A DNA stretch of 64,000 nt. Origin: Clostridia bacterium. Lineage in GTDB: Bacteria; Bacillota; Clostridia; Monoglobales; Monoglobaceae. Shown piece after piece: positions 10,801 to 19,109 of the stretch (position 1 is its first letter; every line of letters starts with the position of its first letter). Under the pieces are notes generated by a model that searched no databases, was not told the DNA's origin, and was given only the letters and a program-made list of their open reading frames with translations. Location of the stretch: assembly GCA_017397725.1 (NCBI GenBank), contig JAFQIA010000002.1, positions 1 to 64,000 of the forward strand, given 5' to 3'. A program made the position numbers and the translations under genes.

Positions 10801-11362
10801 ACTTGATGGAAAACGCACCGGTTTCATCTGCACGAGTTTGCACCACACCCTTGAGGACATCTGCAGTTTCAGTAGCACTGGAGGGAATCATTTTGAAAAG
10901 CACCGGAAGATTTGCCGCCCTATTGTTGCTTCCTGTCAAAGTAATGACCTTGTCTGTAAAAGTAAGTGTCTGGATGGTATATCCGTCATCCTTGCCCAAG
11001 GCAAAAAGGTCTGTATACGCAGACATATTCAGGTCGATATTCAAGGAAGCTCCGTTGTCGGCAGAAATGGTCGCCCGATAAGGAAGATCCTCGGTTTCAC
11101 AAAACAACGCGAACCGTCCATCGAACGTTGTGGTGGTTTGCACCACCATGGGAGGTGCAGAGCTTTCGCCCTGCGCCTCCATGGTTAAGGTTATCGAATG
11201 AGAACCTGCGATTCCTAAAGAGCCGACAATGACGCAGCTTCCGTCCTGCACTTCAATGGCAGACAGCCCTATCTCAGTTTGCGCGCCTGCCACAAAGCCA
11301 AAGCTTGCGAGAATCATTATAAAGCTAAGTAAAAATGCAATTGTCTGGATTCCTTGTTTCAT
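7808..11362 (-). CDS. Secreted clan GH-A-like glycosidase, paralogue of the downstream 1360-residue enzyme
   Basis: 1184 residues. Signal peptide (KQGIQTIAFLLSFIMILASF, then GFVAGA), two Ig-like regions to about residue 215, then the same core as its neighbour: first barrel strand RPVFLNGWGSFDTP near 342, a carbohydrate-binding insert at about 390-535, the rest of the barrel with Glu645 in TNEP (acid/base candidate) and Glu801 in DTEHH (nucleophile candidate), and a trimerisation-like domain at about 887-975 (YELLIIPQATYVK, GGEVLILGEGN). It lacks the CBM9-like domain of the paralogue. Stop and start overlap by 4 bp with the downstream gene, implying translational coupling. Both catalytic Glu residues are kept, so it is probably an active retaining glycosidase. 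The substrate is not known. Confidence 0.8.
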   Translation of the reverse strand: MKQGIQTIAFLLSFIMILASFGFVAGAQTEIGLSAIEVQDGSCVIVGSLGIAGSHSITLTMEAQGESSAPPMVVQTTTTFDGRFALFCETEDLPYRATISADNGASLNIDLNMSAYTDLFALGKDDGYTIQTLTFTDKVITLTGSNNRAANLPVLFKMIPSSATETADVLKGVVQTRADETGAFSIKYETSAGHYQMTLRAGGETAVSCIFTVPWAVQNLIQDTVAASGAAAVARVETYLTELEAKLAACAAENISTDYETATYRIIQKFIPYIWERAEAEDMVRVNQYLVSLKELYQEAMQNLDWYLSDVKSPLSVPRFRLGDSLKFDGTTMLGLVEENGVIEERPVFLNGWGSFDTPLENTPFLSDIGMNLTQCELDLRKFIVPIKGDGWKYLINNNCEGLMKTTTEDKASGTYALKITKQEPISTAKNVFITLRQEIPVKPNTTYTLEYKAKGKGIAENALIIDFANVTWGRNRYPIANSDTWQTYSHTIRTGADASVYYLIVSLDNIVEEAYIDDISIKEVGSDVNLAVNGDFDQDAPMTAVEEEMAKEGWYVQWDELQRLRGLFERAEANNVMIDLPLCLHLIPTFILESDPAIQAHTSYFLPFALDNPTIHKLTESIVQLVATTIADCKAVRSICITNEPSIYSGYSDYYRPQWEAYLKDLYGNISNLNSNLGTSYRDFGKVPMLSNMNGTPLFEDYRNFNNKLLADYHRLLAAEVKKYAPDIKVYAKYIGYFMESYQNLYLRGTDYETVADDMDINGCDGLATYGDTASWSMIEKMGWYDLMTSMADKPVWDTEHHIMPDSGTVTEDTLIPAYTSAEVWNGAFHGKGASVLWLWEDIRTTGIYDNTNAKRRPDMVAAVSKTAMDMNRLSREINAIQREEAKVGILYSRTTLAYDSSHMTACIDAYKECLFQGQKVKFVTDTKPETMQDYELLIIPQATYVKAETLNQIQTYIQNGGEVLILGEGNLAKNEYQKAHNATTINAIHQAADTTGTIAAKIQAMDLTKVLLVDATTGAELENIEWSYAKYQDRYVVNIINYDAQNARNLKVIYDGKEVSTLKELRKDITVDNGVLTAKPYEPLLVSFDIFTFDLVDQNGNVLEKDIDTVKNGIIRCNAETEGRLILALYQGDRLVKANMDGNTIEVLMQENENYCLKAMDWDMQTLTPLTKSKSITTEVEQ

Positions 11363-11388
11363 TGCCGATCACCCTTTATCTTTTTTGA

Positions 11389-14300
11389 TTAAAATTCTGC
11401 TACATCCTCCAGCAGAGGTGTCATCCCTGCCAGACTATCCCAAACATAAACCTTGACGGTGTAATCGCCGCCCTGGGCAAAAGTGGGAAGCTGAATATCT
11501 GCAGTGAGTTCTCCTACGCCGCCATTGTTTGCAATAGTAGTTACGGTAGAAATGTTTGCTTTTTCCAGCTGATAGCCGTTGTATACACAAACCAGAAGCT
11601 GAGCCGTAAAGCTGTTGCCGCCATTCCAGTTTGCCACTCTTACCTTGGAGGTCAGAGTCTTGCCGCTCTGTGCATCACTCAACGCATCCAGCTTGGTGGT
11701 GCCGTCATACAGCTTGACTTCACCAACAGTCCAAGCCTTGGTGGTTTCTTCTTCAAAGGTACCCTGGAAGCCGGCATAAATATCAGTGTTGCCGGTGGAT
11801 TCTACCACGCTGATGTTGTCGATATAAAATTCCACTTCTTCATAGCCGTTGTTCTCATCATCGTCATTTTCATCGGTATTGGTCTTGACTATAAAACCAA
11901 ACTTCAGGTTATTGGAAGCCTGAGTCGCCGGGAAGGTGAACTTGTACCAACCATTCCCTACTGCGGTTGCGATGGAGGTATTGGTCGTATCCAGCACCTT
12001 CTGAGAATAGCCACCATACCAAATCGCTACATTCTTCAGATTCTTCACATCTTTTGCATAGAAGGAAACTGTGTAAGTCTTGCCCGTTTCCAGAATCTCC
12101 GGACCATTGATTTGGAAGTTGGATTGTGTATCTTCGGTGCTGGAGTTTGCAACCACATGCATACTGTTAAGACCTGCGTAGCTTACCTCGGTATCCAGAG
12201 TAATGCTCTTACCCAATACGCCGGTTGCATCGGTGTTGTGACGCCAGTTTGCCTGCAGGGCAGGGTCTAAATAACTGGTGGAAAGTGCATCTACCGGTCT
12301 TTCAATTACCGGTTCTTCAAAGGTACCGATGGGACCGTCAAAGATGTTAACGGTGGGTGCTGCGGAATCGATCAAAGTAATATCATCAATGAACAACTCT
12401 GCTGCATAATAGTGGGTTACAAACCGGAAGGTATCGTGGGTGTTGGTCAGAGTAACGGTACACTTTTTCCAGCCCTCTGCCTTTTTGGTTGCATCTTCGG
12501 GATCTTCTATTACCCATTGATCCATCGTCTTTTTCGCGCCGGTCTTCCAACCCATGGATACATATACCTTGCTGGGATCAGTCACCTTGCCCAGCATATA
12601 GAAGGAAAGGTTGTAGGTCTTGCTTGCATCAAAGCTGCTCACAATACTATTCACCGATTGGATATTGGTTGCATCCAAAGGTGTTACGGGGTTAAACTTG
12701 ATATGCAAGGACCGGTCACCGGAGTAGCTGACACCCTTTGCAATCTTGGAATGTCTTGCATTATCTAATGCTGCTTCATTCTTGTAAGAAGCAGTCCAGC
12801 CTTGCTCCAAGGCAATCAATTCGGTGGGAGTGGGCAGAACTACCGGCTTTTCTTCAAAGTTTGCCGCAAAGTAGCTCATAACCTCACTGCTGTCCGCTTG
12901 GTCCACAATGCTGACTTTGTCTACATAAAATTCTACTTCTTCATAAGTATTATAGTCGCTGTCGGTATTGGTATAAACGATGAATGCAAGTGCATTGTTA
13001 TTGCTGTAAGTTTTTTCAAAGGTGAACTTGTACCAACCGTCACCCATATCCTCAGCATTGCTTGCAGTCACATCCAATGCATTTTGGGTGTAGTTTCCGC
13101 AAGCTATCTTTACCTGACCCATATTCTTGACATTCTTGGCATAGAAGGTCACATCATAGGTATGACCCTCGGTCAGCTTGTCTTGGGCTACAACCTGGAA
13201 AGCGCTGTCTGTGTCGGTGGGCAGAGAATTGGCAACAATATGTAAGCCTGCACTGCTATCAAAACCGCCGTCTGCCACGATTTCTACGGTCTTTCCGGCA
13301 ATTTTGTACGCATTGCTGTTATAGCCCCAATAACCGGAAAGTGCCGGATCGGTGGTGGTTGTGGTCAATGCGGTTCCCGGAACAATTGTTGCGGGATCTT
13401 CAAAGGTTCCCATCTCGCCATCAAAGATGTTGACGGTAGGTGCTGCTTCATCAATCAAGGTAATGTCATCAATGAACAACTCTGCTGCGTAGTAGTGGGT
13501 TACAAATCGGAAGGTATCGTGAGTGTTGGTCAGGGTGGTGGTATACTTCTTCCAACCTGCTGCCTTTTTGGCTGCATCCTCGGGATCTTCTACCGTCCAA
13601 GTATCCATTGTCTTTTTGGAACCGGTCTTCCAACCCATAGATACATACACCTTGCTGGGGTCGGTCACCTTGCCCAATGCATAGAAGGAAAGGTTGTAGG
13701 TCTTGGTCGCATCAAAGGCAGAAACAACGGTGGGATGAACTGTCTGGATATTGGTTGCATCTGCCGGCGTTGTGGGGTTAAACTTGATATGCAAGGACCG
13801 GTCACCGGAATAGCTGACACCCTCTGCAATCTTGGAATGTCTTACATTATCCAGTACAGCTTCTGTTTTGTAAGAAGCAGTCCAGCCTTCTTCCAACGCT
13901 GTCCAACCGGTAGGTGTGGGCAGAACCACTTCAGGCTCCGGTTCATTTTCAAAGTTTGCCGCAAAGTAGCTCAAAACCTCACTATTGTCTGCGGTGTTTA
14001 CAATGCTGACTTTGTCTACATAAAATTCAATTTCTTCATAGGTGGTATAGTTACTGTCTGTATCGGTATAACAGATAATAGCAAAGTCAATATTGGCGCT
14101 GACTGCTCTTTCAAAGGTGAACTTATACCATCCATCACCCATGCTTTCTGCATTACTTGCATTCACATCCAATGCCTCCTGCGCCCAAGTTCCAAAGCAT
14201 ACTTTTGCGTTTTGAAGATTGGTTACATTTTTCGCATAAAGGCTTACTTGGTAGGTGTTTCCTGCTGTGAGCTGGGTTTTAGACACAACCTGGAACGAAT

Positions 14301-14544
14301 TTCCCACATTTCCGGTAGCGGAGTTTCCGACAACATGAAGGGCTGCCCCGCCATCCACACCGGCACCGGCAACAATCTCAGCCCTTTTTCCGGCAACCTT
14401 CCAGCTGGAGCCGCTCCAGTTCCAATAGCCCGATAAGGCACTATCAAGCGTGGTGGTAGTCAGCTCTGCTGATACCATCATCGCAGGGGTAATGCCAATC
14501 AGCATCACCATTGCCAATAACATTGCAAGCATTCTTTTTTTCAT
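11389..14544 (-). CDS. Secreted modular carbohydrate-binding protein with alternating CBM4/9-like repeats
   Basis: 1051 residues with a signal peptide (KKRMLAMLLAMVMLIGITPA, then VSA). The mature chain is A-B-A-B-A: A modules at about 28-205, 390-568 and 750-935 (shared ALSGYW, TFYAKN/SLYAKN, GDGWYKFTFE, EFYVDKVSIV) and B modules at about 206-388 and 569-748 (shared GVSYSGDRSLHIKFNP, VYVSMGWKTG, THDTFRFVTHYYAAELF). All look like jelly-roll carbohydrate-binding folds. The last 110 residues form a separate beta-rich domain starting VGEVKLYDG. No catalytic motif was recognised. The likely role is binding glycan outside the cell for the neighbouring glycosidases. It has no SLH domain, so it may be held by another protein or released. 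AAAGGAG precedes the ATG at about 11 nt. Confidence 0.75.
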   Translation of the reverse strand: MKKRMLAMLLAMVMLIGITPAMMVSAELTTTTLDSALSGYWNWSGSSWKVAGKRAEIVAGAGVDGGAALHVVGNSATGNVGNSFQVVSKTQLTAGNTYQVSLYAKNVTNLQNAKVCFGTWAQEALDVNASNAESMGDGWYKFTFERAVSANIDFAIICYTDTDSNYTTYEEIEFYVDKVSIVNTADNSEVLSYFAANFENEPEPEVVLPTPTGWTALEEGWTASYKTEAVLDNVRHSKIAEGVSYSGDRSLHIKFNPTTPADATNIQTVHPTVVSAFDATKTYNLSFYALGKVTDPSKVYVSMGWKTGSKKTMDTWTVEDPEDAAKKAAGWKKYTTTLTNTHDTFRFVTHYYAAELFIDDITLIDEAAPTVNIFDGEMGTFEDPATIVPGTALTTTTTDPALSGYWGYNSNAYKIAGKTVEIVADGGFDSSAGLHIVANSLPTDTDSAFQVVAQDKLTEGHTYDVTFYAKNVKNMGQVKIACGNYTQNALDVTASNAEDMGDGWYKFTFEKTYSNNNALAFIVYTNTDSDYNTYEEVEFYVDKVSIVDQADSSEVMSYFAANFEEKPVVLPTPTELIALEQGWTASYKNEAALDNARHSKIAKGVSYSGDRSLHIKFNPVTPLDATNIQSVNSIVSSFDASKTYNLSFYMLGKVTDPSKVYVSMGWKTGAKKTMDQWVIEDPEDATKKAEGWKKCTVTLTNTHDTFRFVTHYYAAELFIDDITLIDSAAPTVNIFDGPIGTFEEPVIERPVDALSTSYLDPALQANWRHNTDATGVLGKSITLDTEVSYAGLNSMHVVANSSTEDTQSNFQINGPEILETGKTYTVSFYAKDVKNLKNVAIWYGGYSQKVLDTTNTSIATAVGNGWYKFTFPATQASNNLKFGFIVKTNTDENDDDENNGYEEVEFYIDNISVVESTGNTDIYAGFQGTFEEETTKAWTVGEVKLYDGTTKLDALSDAQSGKTLTSKVRVANWNGGNSFTAQLLVCVYNGYQLEKANISTVTTIANNGGVGELTADIQLPTFAQGGDYTVKVYVWDSLAGMTPLLEDVAEF
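11700..14460. repeat. Intragenic tandem repeat (A-B-A-B-A) within the carbohydrate-binding protein gene
   Basis: The DNA encoding module B1 (about 13390-13926) is closely matched by that encoding B2 (about 12300-12838), roughly 1.09 kb apart. Both contain runs such as GCAATCTTGGAATGTCTT and AAACTTGATATGCAAGGACC. The three A modules (about 13930-14460, 12840-13380, 11735-12300) are more diverged. Such repeats can expand or contract by recombination and can cause assembly errors. Confidence 0.75.
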
Positions 14545-14612
14545 AATAAAAATCGCTCCTTTTTTAATAAATAATATATATTAATGAAAGAATTGCATCC
14601 TTCATAGTGTAC

Positions 14613-17183
14613 TTAGCGGAAGATGACAATATCTACGATGTTGGATACCAGAGTCTTGACAAAAATTCTGTCGCCTCTTTCGATATCATTGACCGTCGCA
14701 CGATAAATCCGTCCGGTTTCAGAATCATAGATACACACCGGCGAATCTGCTTTGGTACGAACCACGTTGTAGGCGGGGCTTGTAGAGGTTTGAATCTTCA
14801 ACCGATGGTTTGCCGCATCGTTCTTTTCTACAACCCCCTGACAGTAAGACGACTTACCATTGAGGTTCGCTGCAAGCTCCCATACCTCCGAGGTACTGTA
14901 GTCCCGATTTTCGATGTAGCTGTCGATATAGCCATTTTTGTCCACATGGACGGAGAACACATCGCCTCGATCCAACAAGCCCAGCAGGGTGGTGTCGTCC
15001 ACATAATAGGAAACGCTGTCGTATTTTCCGTGATAGCCGGAAACCATCGTCACATCCTCACCGTCGGGACCGATGGCAGTGCACAAATCCTCTACTACAA
15101 AAACATTGGAGAACTTTGCCAAGTTGCCTTTGCCGTTTCCCAGATCCTCGACCACCAAAAGCTTGGCAAAGCCGAATTCATCCACCTTGAATGCTGTCAC
15201 ATCATAGTTAGAATCGCCAATCAAATCATTGGATGCAATCAGGTGATACTCGTCTTCCGCAGTTCTGCCATTTTGGTTAATCAGCCAGTAAACCGCATCG
15301 TCCTCAGCAAAAATCTTGGAGCCAAAGGACCGGTCGTTGCTGAACCAAGCGATGTTGTTTTGGGTTGCGATGGTGTTGAATCTGCCATCGTTACCGGCTC
15401 CGTCATTGGTTTCTGCCGCATCCAGACGATTGATGTAGCCTTCTTCGTTGGTGGTGTAGGAAACCACGTTGATCACGCCGCCTTTGGCGGTACCCAACCA
15501 ATTGATGACGTTACCCGCTGCAATCTTTTGGCCGGTAGCGTTAATATTGCCCGCTGCATCAATGTTGCTGAGAATTTTTCTTTCAAAGGGGAGCTCTACC
15601 CAGTTACCCTCTGTGGTATACAGCTTGATGTGGCACTCTGCACCAAAAAGGTTCTCGGTGCGGGTTGCCATCACGATGCCGTACTGGGTGACATTGGCTG
15701 CGCTCTTGACATAGGCAATGTCCCCTGCGCTATCCAGGTGGAAGATATAATTGCCACCCGGCTGAATCGCCAATGCTTTGGGGTCGTTGTTCTGTCTAGC
15801 CTTTTCATAAGCAGCAGACAGACGATAGCTTTGATCTGCCACAGTTACATAGGTTTTTCCGGCAGATGTTTTCACCGTGGATACCACACCGGTCACCTTG
15901 GTATGGGAAACTGAAATCTTAATCATCCGTCTGCCTGCCACATTGGAATATGCTACCTGAAGCACATCCCCGTTTTTGATATCAGAAATGGTAATAGGTC
16001 CGTTCTCATCCGTAATCTCAATCACGTCGCCAAGCTCCGGTTCCAAGGTCGGAAGTGCAAATACATTGGTGTAGGTATAGAGGTTGCTGACTGTCTGGTT
16101 CATATTGGAAACCACATCTGCCACAACGGTTTCCAAATCGGTAATAAATACCACATTGTAGACATTGCCGTAATTGTTGTTGACCAGTCGGATTTCTCCT
16201 GCATCAATAAAGAAATCCTGTCTGTCCTTTCTCTTGGGCTGGCCGTTATACAAGGTGGATGCCGCCGGAGAGATGTTGAGAATCTTCTCTTTTTCATTGG
16301 CGTCTAAATAAGTAAGCTTGGTACAATCAGGAGAAATATCCACAAAATCATCTGCAGTAATTACCATTTCCTGATTGCCCAGAGGGAATGCCAACAACAA
16401 TTCATCACCGCTATTTTTGTTGCCCTTGATGTAGGCTTCTACCTGCATTCCTAAATATGGAGTAAAATCTTGGGATGTGTTGTACACATAGCCATCAATC
16501 ATCACCTGATTCTCGCCTACCGCCATATCGGTTTTCAAGTTGCCGTAACCGGTGCTTTGCAGAACGCCATCCACCCGATAAATCTTTCGGTATTCATAGA
16601 GGAAGGTGTTCTCTGAGGTATTCCCGTAAACAATTCCCTCATCCGTATAGCTGATGATTTCTACATACGGGCAATTCACCATATTGTAAAGCAGGGAGAT
16701 TGCATCATACTCCCGCAAACGCTCTCCTGATTTTGCCGCCAAACCTTTGTTCAAATCCAACCGATTTGCAATGGAAACATATCCGGCAGGGTAGCCGCCG
16801 GCGGTCTCTGCGTGGAGGCCGTACCCCAACATCCGAATCAGCATGGTCATTGCCTCGTCATAGTACAAAGGCTTATTCAAGTCCGTCTGTCCTTTGTGAA
16901 TCACACCTGCATCTTCTGCAATTTGAATGGCTTGTTCGTTATGTACCTCAGTAAAACCATAGTCACCAAGCATATTACAAACAAAGTTGATAAAGGAACT
17001 TTTGCTCATATTTCTGAAAGCGCTCCAATCGCCGTCTTCAGACATATGTACAATGCCGACTCCTTCCAGCACCATATACTTGCTTTCCATTTCATCCGAC
17101 CATTCCGTTTCTGCATAGGAAACGCAGAAAACAGACATCGAAAGAAGGATGGCTAAAGTCATACATAATATTCGTCTCAGCAT
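14613..17183 (-). CDS. Secreted surface protein with N-terminal SLH-like repeats
   Basis: 856 residues. Signal peptide LRRILCMTLAILLSMSVFCV, ending SYAE. Residues about 25-180 hold three S-layer-homology-like segments (ESKYMVLEGVGIVH; NEQAIQIAEDAGVIHKGQTD with AMTMLIRMLGYG; SIANRLDLNKGL with AISLLYNMV). They lack the tight TRAE signature, so cell-wall attachment is likely but not certain. The remaining 670 residues are beta-rich, with many short Val/Asp segments such as NGDVLQVAYSNVAGR and no catalytic motif I recognise. It follows the SLH-domain gene by 12 bp and precedes the modular binding protein in the operon. GGAGGGG lies just before the ATG. Role inferred: surface scaffold or glycan binding. 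Confidence 0.7.
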   Translation of the reverse strand: MLRRILCMTLAILLSMSVFCVSYAETEWSDEMESKYMVLEGVGIVHMSEDGDWSAFRNMSKSSFINFVCNMLGDYGFTEVHNEQAIQIAEDAGVIHKGQTDLNKPLYYDEAMTMLIRMLGYGLHAETAGGYPAGYVSIANRLDLNKGLAAKSGERLREYDAISLLYNMVNCPYVEIISYTDEGIVYGNTSENTFLYEYRKIYRVDGVLQSTGYGNLKTDMAVGENQVMIDGYVYNTSQDFTPYLGMQVEAYIKGNKNSGDELLLAFPLGNQEMVITADDFVDISPDCTKLTYLDANEKEKILNISPAASTLYNGQPKRKDRQDFFIDAGEIRLVNNNYGNVYNVVFITDLETVVADVVSNMNQTVSNLYTYTNVFALPTLEPELGDVIEITDENGPITISDIKNGDVLQVAYSNVAGRRMIKISVSHTKVTGVVSTVKTSAGKTYVTVADQSYRLSAAYEKARQNNDPKALAIQPGGNYIFHLDSAGDIAYVKSAANVTQYGIVMATRTENLFGAECHIKLYTTEGNWVELPFERKILSNIDAAGNINATGQKIAAGNVINWLGTAKGGVINVVSYTTNEEGYINRLDAAETNDGAGNDGRFNTIATQNNIAWFSNDRSFGSKIFAEDDAVYWLINQNGRTAEDEYHLIASNDLIGDSNYDVTAFKVDEFGFAKLLVVEDLGNGKGNLAKFSNVFVVEDLCTAIGPDGEDVTMVSGYHGKYDSVSYYVDDTTLLGLLDRGDVFSVHVDKNGYIDSYIENRDYSTSEVWELAANLNGKSSYCQGVVEKNDAANHRLKIQTSTSPAYNVVRTKADSPVCIYDSETGRIYRATVNDIERGDRIFVKTLVSNIVDIVIFR

Positions 17184-17195
17184 CTTATCCCCTCC

Positions 17196-18881
17196 TTACT
17201 TCACTGCCTCGTAAATAATCGTTGCCGCCTCGGCACGGGTTGCATTGCCAACAGGGTCAAAACTGTTTTCACCCTTGCCGTTGAGGATGCCTGCTTCATA
17301 GAGTGCAACCACCGCTTCTTTTGCATACGCCTCAATCTTTTCTTCATCTGCAAAGCCGGTATAGGTTCTCACCTTGGGGAGAGTAACGCCTTTTTGTTTC
17401 AATGCTCTAAAGGTCATCACCGCCATTGCCTGACGGGAAATGTTTTCCCCAAATCCAAAGCGCGTTTCATCCACGCCCATAACAATTCCGCTTGCTACCG
17501 CAGTGTTGATGTAAGGCAAGCACCAGGAGTCTGCCGCAATATCGGTGAACGGGTTTTCTCCGCCAGTTGCCGGAATGTCACAGGCAAGCACAATCATCTT
17601 GGCATATTCTTCACGGCTGACCGAACGTTCCGGTTCAAAGTTGCCACTGTCGGTTCCGCTGACAATACCCTTTGCTTTTAAGTAAGAAATGCTCTGGGAT
17701 GCCCAATGTCCGCTTGGGATATCGGGGAAGATGGTCACTTTGTTCTCGGTAGTTCCGGAAGCACCAACACCAGACATCGAGTTGGAGTCTACCGGTTTGC
17801 GATTGTCAGCACCGCCGGCAACAATTCCGCCGCCACCACCGCCACCGCCGGGAGCACCGACATCGGGCATGGCGTTTTGCAGTACAGCTTGCAGTTCCGT
17901 CGCCGTAGTTGCTTTGGCATTGTAAAGTGCCAGCACTACCTTTTCATACGCCTGATACTTTTGCCCAACCGCAAGACCTGTGATGGAATCAATCTCAGTC
18001 ACGCAAGCGTTGTTTACTGCTTTGAAGTTTTTCAATGCCGTTTCCAAATCATCCACCGTTGCAGTGTTAATGGTGGTCAAGCCGTATGCCATCTTAAACG
18101 CAGTTAAAAACGCATCGGTAGAGGCATAGCTCTGGTTCATCAGGGTCAACGTGCCCAGGTACAGAGTGGCATCCGCACGGCTGCTGCCATAAGTGGGAGC
18201 CAGAATCTCCAGTCCCTTTGCCGTATCTCCGGCGTTGTAGGTTCCCAATCCAAAGGATGCCCGAAGCTCCTGAGGGAAGTTGGTAGCGTTCAGTGTTCCC
18301 ATGCGGTCCTTGTTACTTGCATAAAAGACATTCATGGTATTATTTTGGATATCCGCATCCGCAACCAACTCAGTGCGGTCTATCTGCATACTGAATAACG
18401 CACCTTTGCTTTCCGGCGCGGTCACAACAGGACCTATCTGGAGGTAAGCAGTGTTCGCATCGGTAACAGTCAGTGCCGCCGCCTTGACCGCATCGATGAA
18501 ATCACTGACGCCCTGACTGTCTGCATAGACAAAGGTTTCGTCATCCGTTTCACCGGCGGAGTTCTTTAAATCCACCCGATAGGTGCCGGAACCACGAACG
18601 CCATCCCTTTCATCCATAATCAAAAACTGATAGAGAAACTTTTCTCCCGCCTTCACCTTTTGCTGTGAAGTCGCATACAGCTTTTGCATCTCATCGGTCA
18701 GGGTGTTGTCCTGCTTCATCACCGTCAGGGTGAAGATGCTGTCCGTTCCCGAATCATTGATTGCTTCTACCGTAATCAAACCATCGTTGATGGATACATC
18801 GGAGATAGCAACCGGTGCTGCAAATACTGCGGTGTGAAAAACCGTCATTGCCGCGAGTGTTGTTGCAAGTATTTTCTTCAC
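17196..18881 (-). CDS. S-layer homology (SLH) domain surface protein, first gene of the leftward operon
   Basis: 561 residues starting at a GTG preceded by TAGGAGGG. Signal peptide KKILATTLAAMTVFHTAVFA. An Ig-like N-terminal domain (20-125) and a mixed central domain lead to a glycine run (PGGGGGGGG, near 344-353). Three canonical SLH modules follow from about 382 to the end: FPDIPSGHWASQSI, NPFTDIAADSWCLPYI and FADEEKIEAYAKEAV, with SREEYAKM, SRQAMAVM and TRAEAATI helices. SLH modules bind pyruvylated secondary cell-wall polymers, so this protein probably sits on the envelope. It lacks enzyme motifs. As the first gene after the promoter at 18959-18987 it would be the most abundantly transcribed member. 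Confidence 0.88.
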   Translation of the reverse strand: MKKILATTLAAMTVFHTAVFAAPVAISDVSINDGLITVEAINDSGTDSIFTLTVMKQDNTLTDEMQKLYATSQQKVKAGEKFLYQFLIMDERDGVRGSGTYRVDLKNSAGETDDETFVYADSQGVSDFIDAVKAAALTVTDANTAYLQIGPVVTAPESKGALFSMQIDRTELVADADIQNNTMNVFYASNKDRMGTLNATNFPQELRASFGLGTYNAGDTAKGLEILAPTYGSSRADATLYLGTLTLMNQSYASTDAFLTAFKMAYGLTTINTATVDDLETALKNFKAVNNACVTEIDSITGLAVGQKYQAYEKVVLALYNAKATTATELQAVLQNAMPDVGAPGGGGGGGGIVAGGADNRKPVDSNSMSGVGASGTTENKVTIFPDIPSGHWASQSISYLKAKGIVSGTDSGNFEPERSVSREEYAKMIVLACDIPATGGENPFTDIAADSWCLPYINTAVASGIVMGVDETRFGFGENISRQAMAVMTFRALKQKGVTLPKVRTYTGFADEEKIEAYAKEAVVALYEAGILNGKGENSFDPVGNATRAEAATIIYEAVK

Positions 18882-18958
18882 TTTTTTCCCTCCTATTTTT
18901 TATTAAGATATCACCTAATAAAACCTATATTTTTGCAGAATAACATTCTCTTGTTTCC

Positions 18959-18987
18959 ATTGTAATAGTATTACAGTTTCTTTACAA
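18959..18987 (-). promoter_or_regulatory. Candidate promoter of the leftward polysaccharide operon
   Basis: On the minus strand, TTGTAA (18982-18987) is followed by a 17-bp spacer and TACAAT (18959-18964). It lies about 78 bp upstream of the GTG start at 18881. The -35 element is imperfect, as is common for activator-dependent promoters. An AraC-type regulator is encoded divergently. Confidence 0.6.
18961..18975. promoter_or_regulatory. Palindromic candidate operator overlapping the -10 region
   Basis: TGTAATAGTATTACA is a perfect 7+1+7 inverted repeat. It covers four bases of the predicted -10 hexamer of the leftward promoter and the adjacent spacer, a position typical of a repressor site. 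No regulator can be assigned. AraC proteins usually use direct repeats, so another protein may bind here. Confidence 0.45.
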
Positions 18988-19054
18988 TGTTTGTTTAAGA
19001 CTCTGTTTTGTCGATTTTGGACATCATTTTTTTGATTTGGAAGGAATTCTCATA

Positions 19055-19082
19055 TTGACAATTTTTATTCAAATGATATAAT
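19055..19082 (+). promoter_or_regulatory. Candidate sigma-A promoter of the araC-type gene and rhamnosidase
   Basis: TTGACA (19055-19060), 16-bp spacer, TATAAT (19077-19082): both hexamers match consensus. The transcript would start about 20 bp before the ATG at 19110. Confidence 0.75.
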
Positions 19083-19109
19083 TAGTTTGAGCGAGATTGG
19101 AGGGAAATT

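Noticed and set aside
17820..17860. Simple-sequence repeat (CCGCCACC-type run) in the SLH gene
   Set aside because: It encodes the glycine linker in frame with synonymous variation. It may slip, but nothing shows phase variation.
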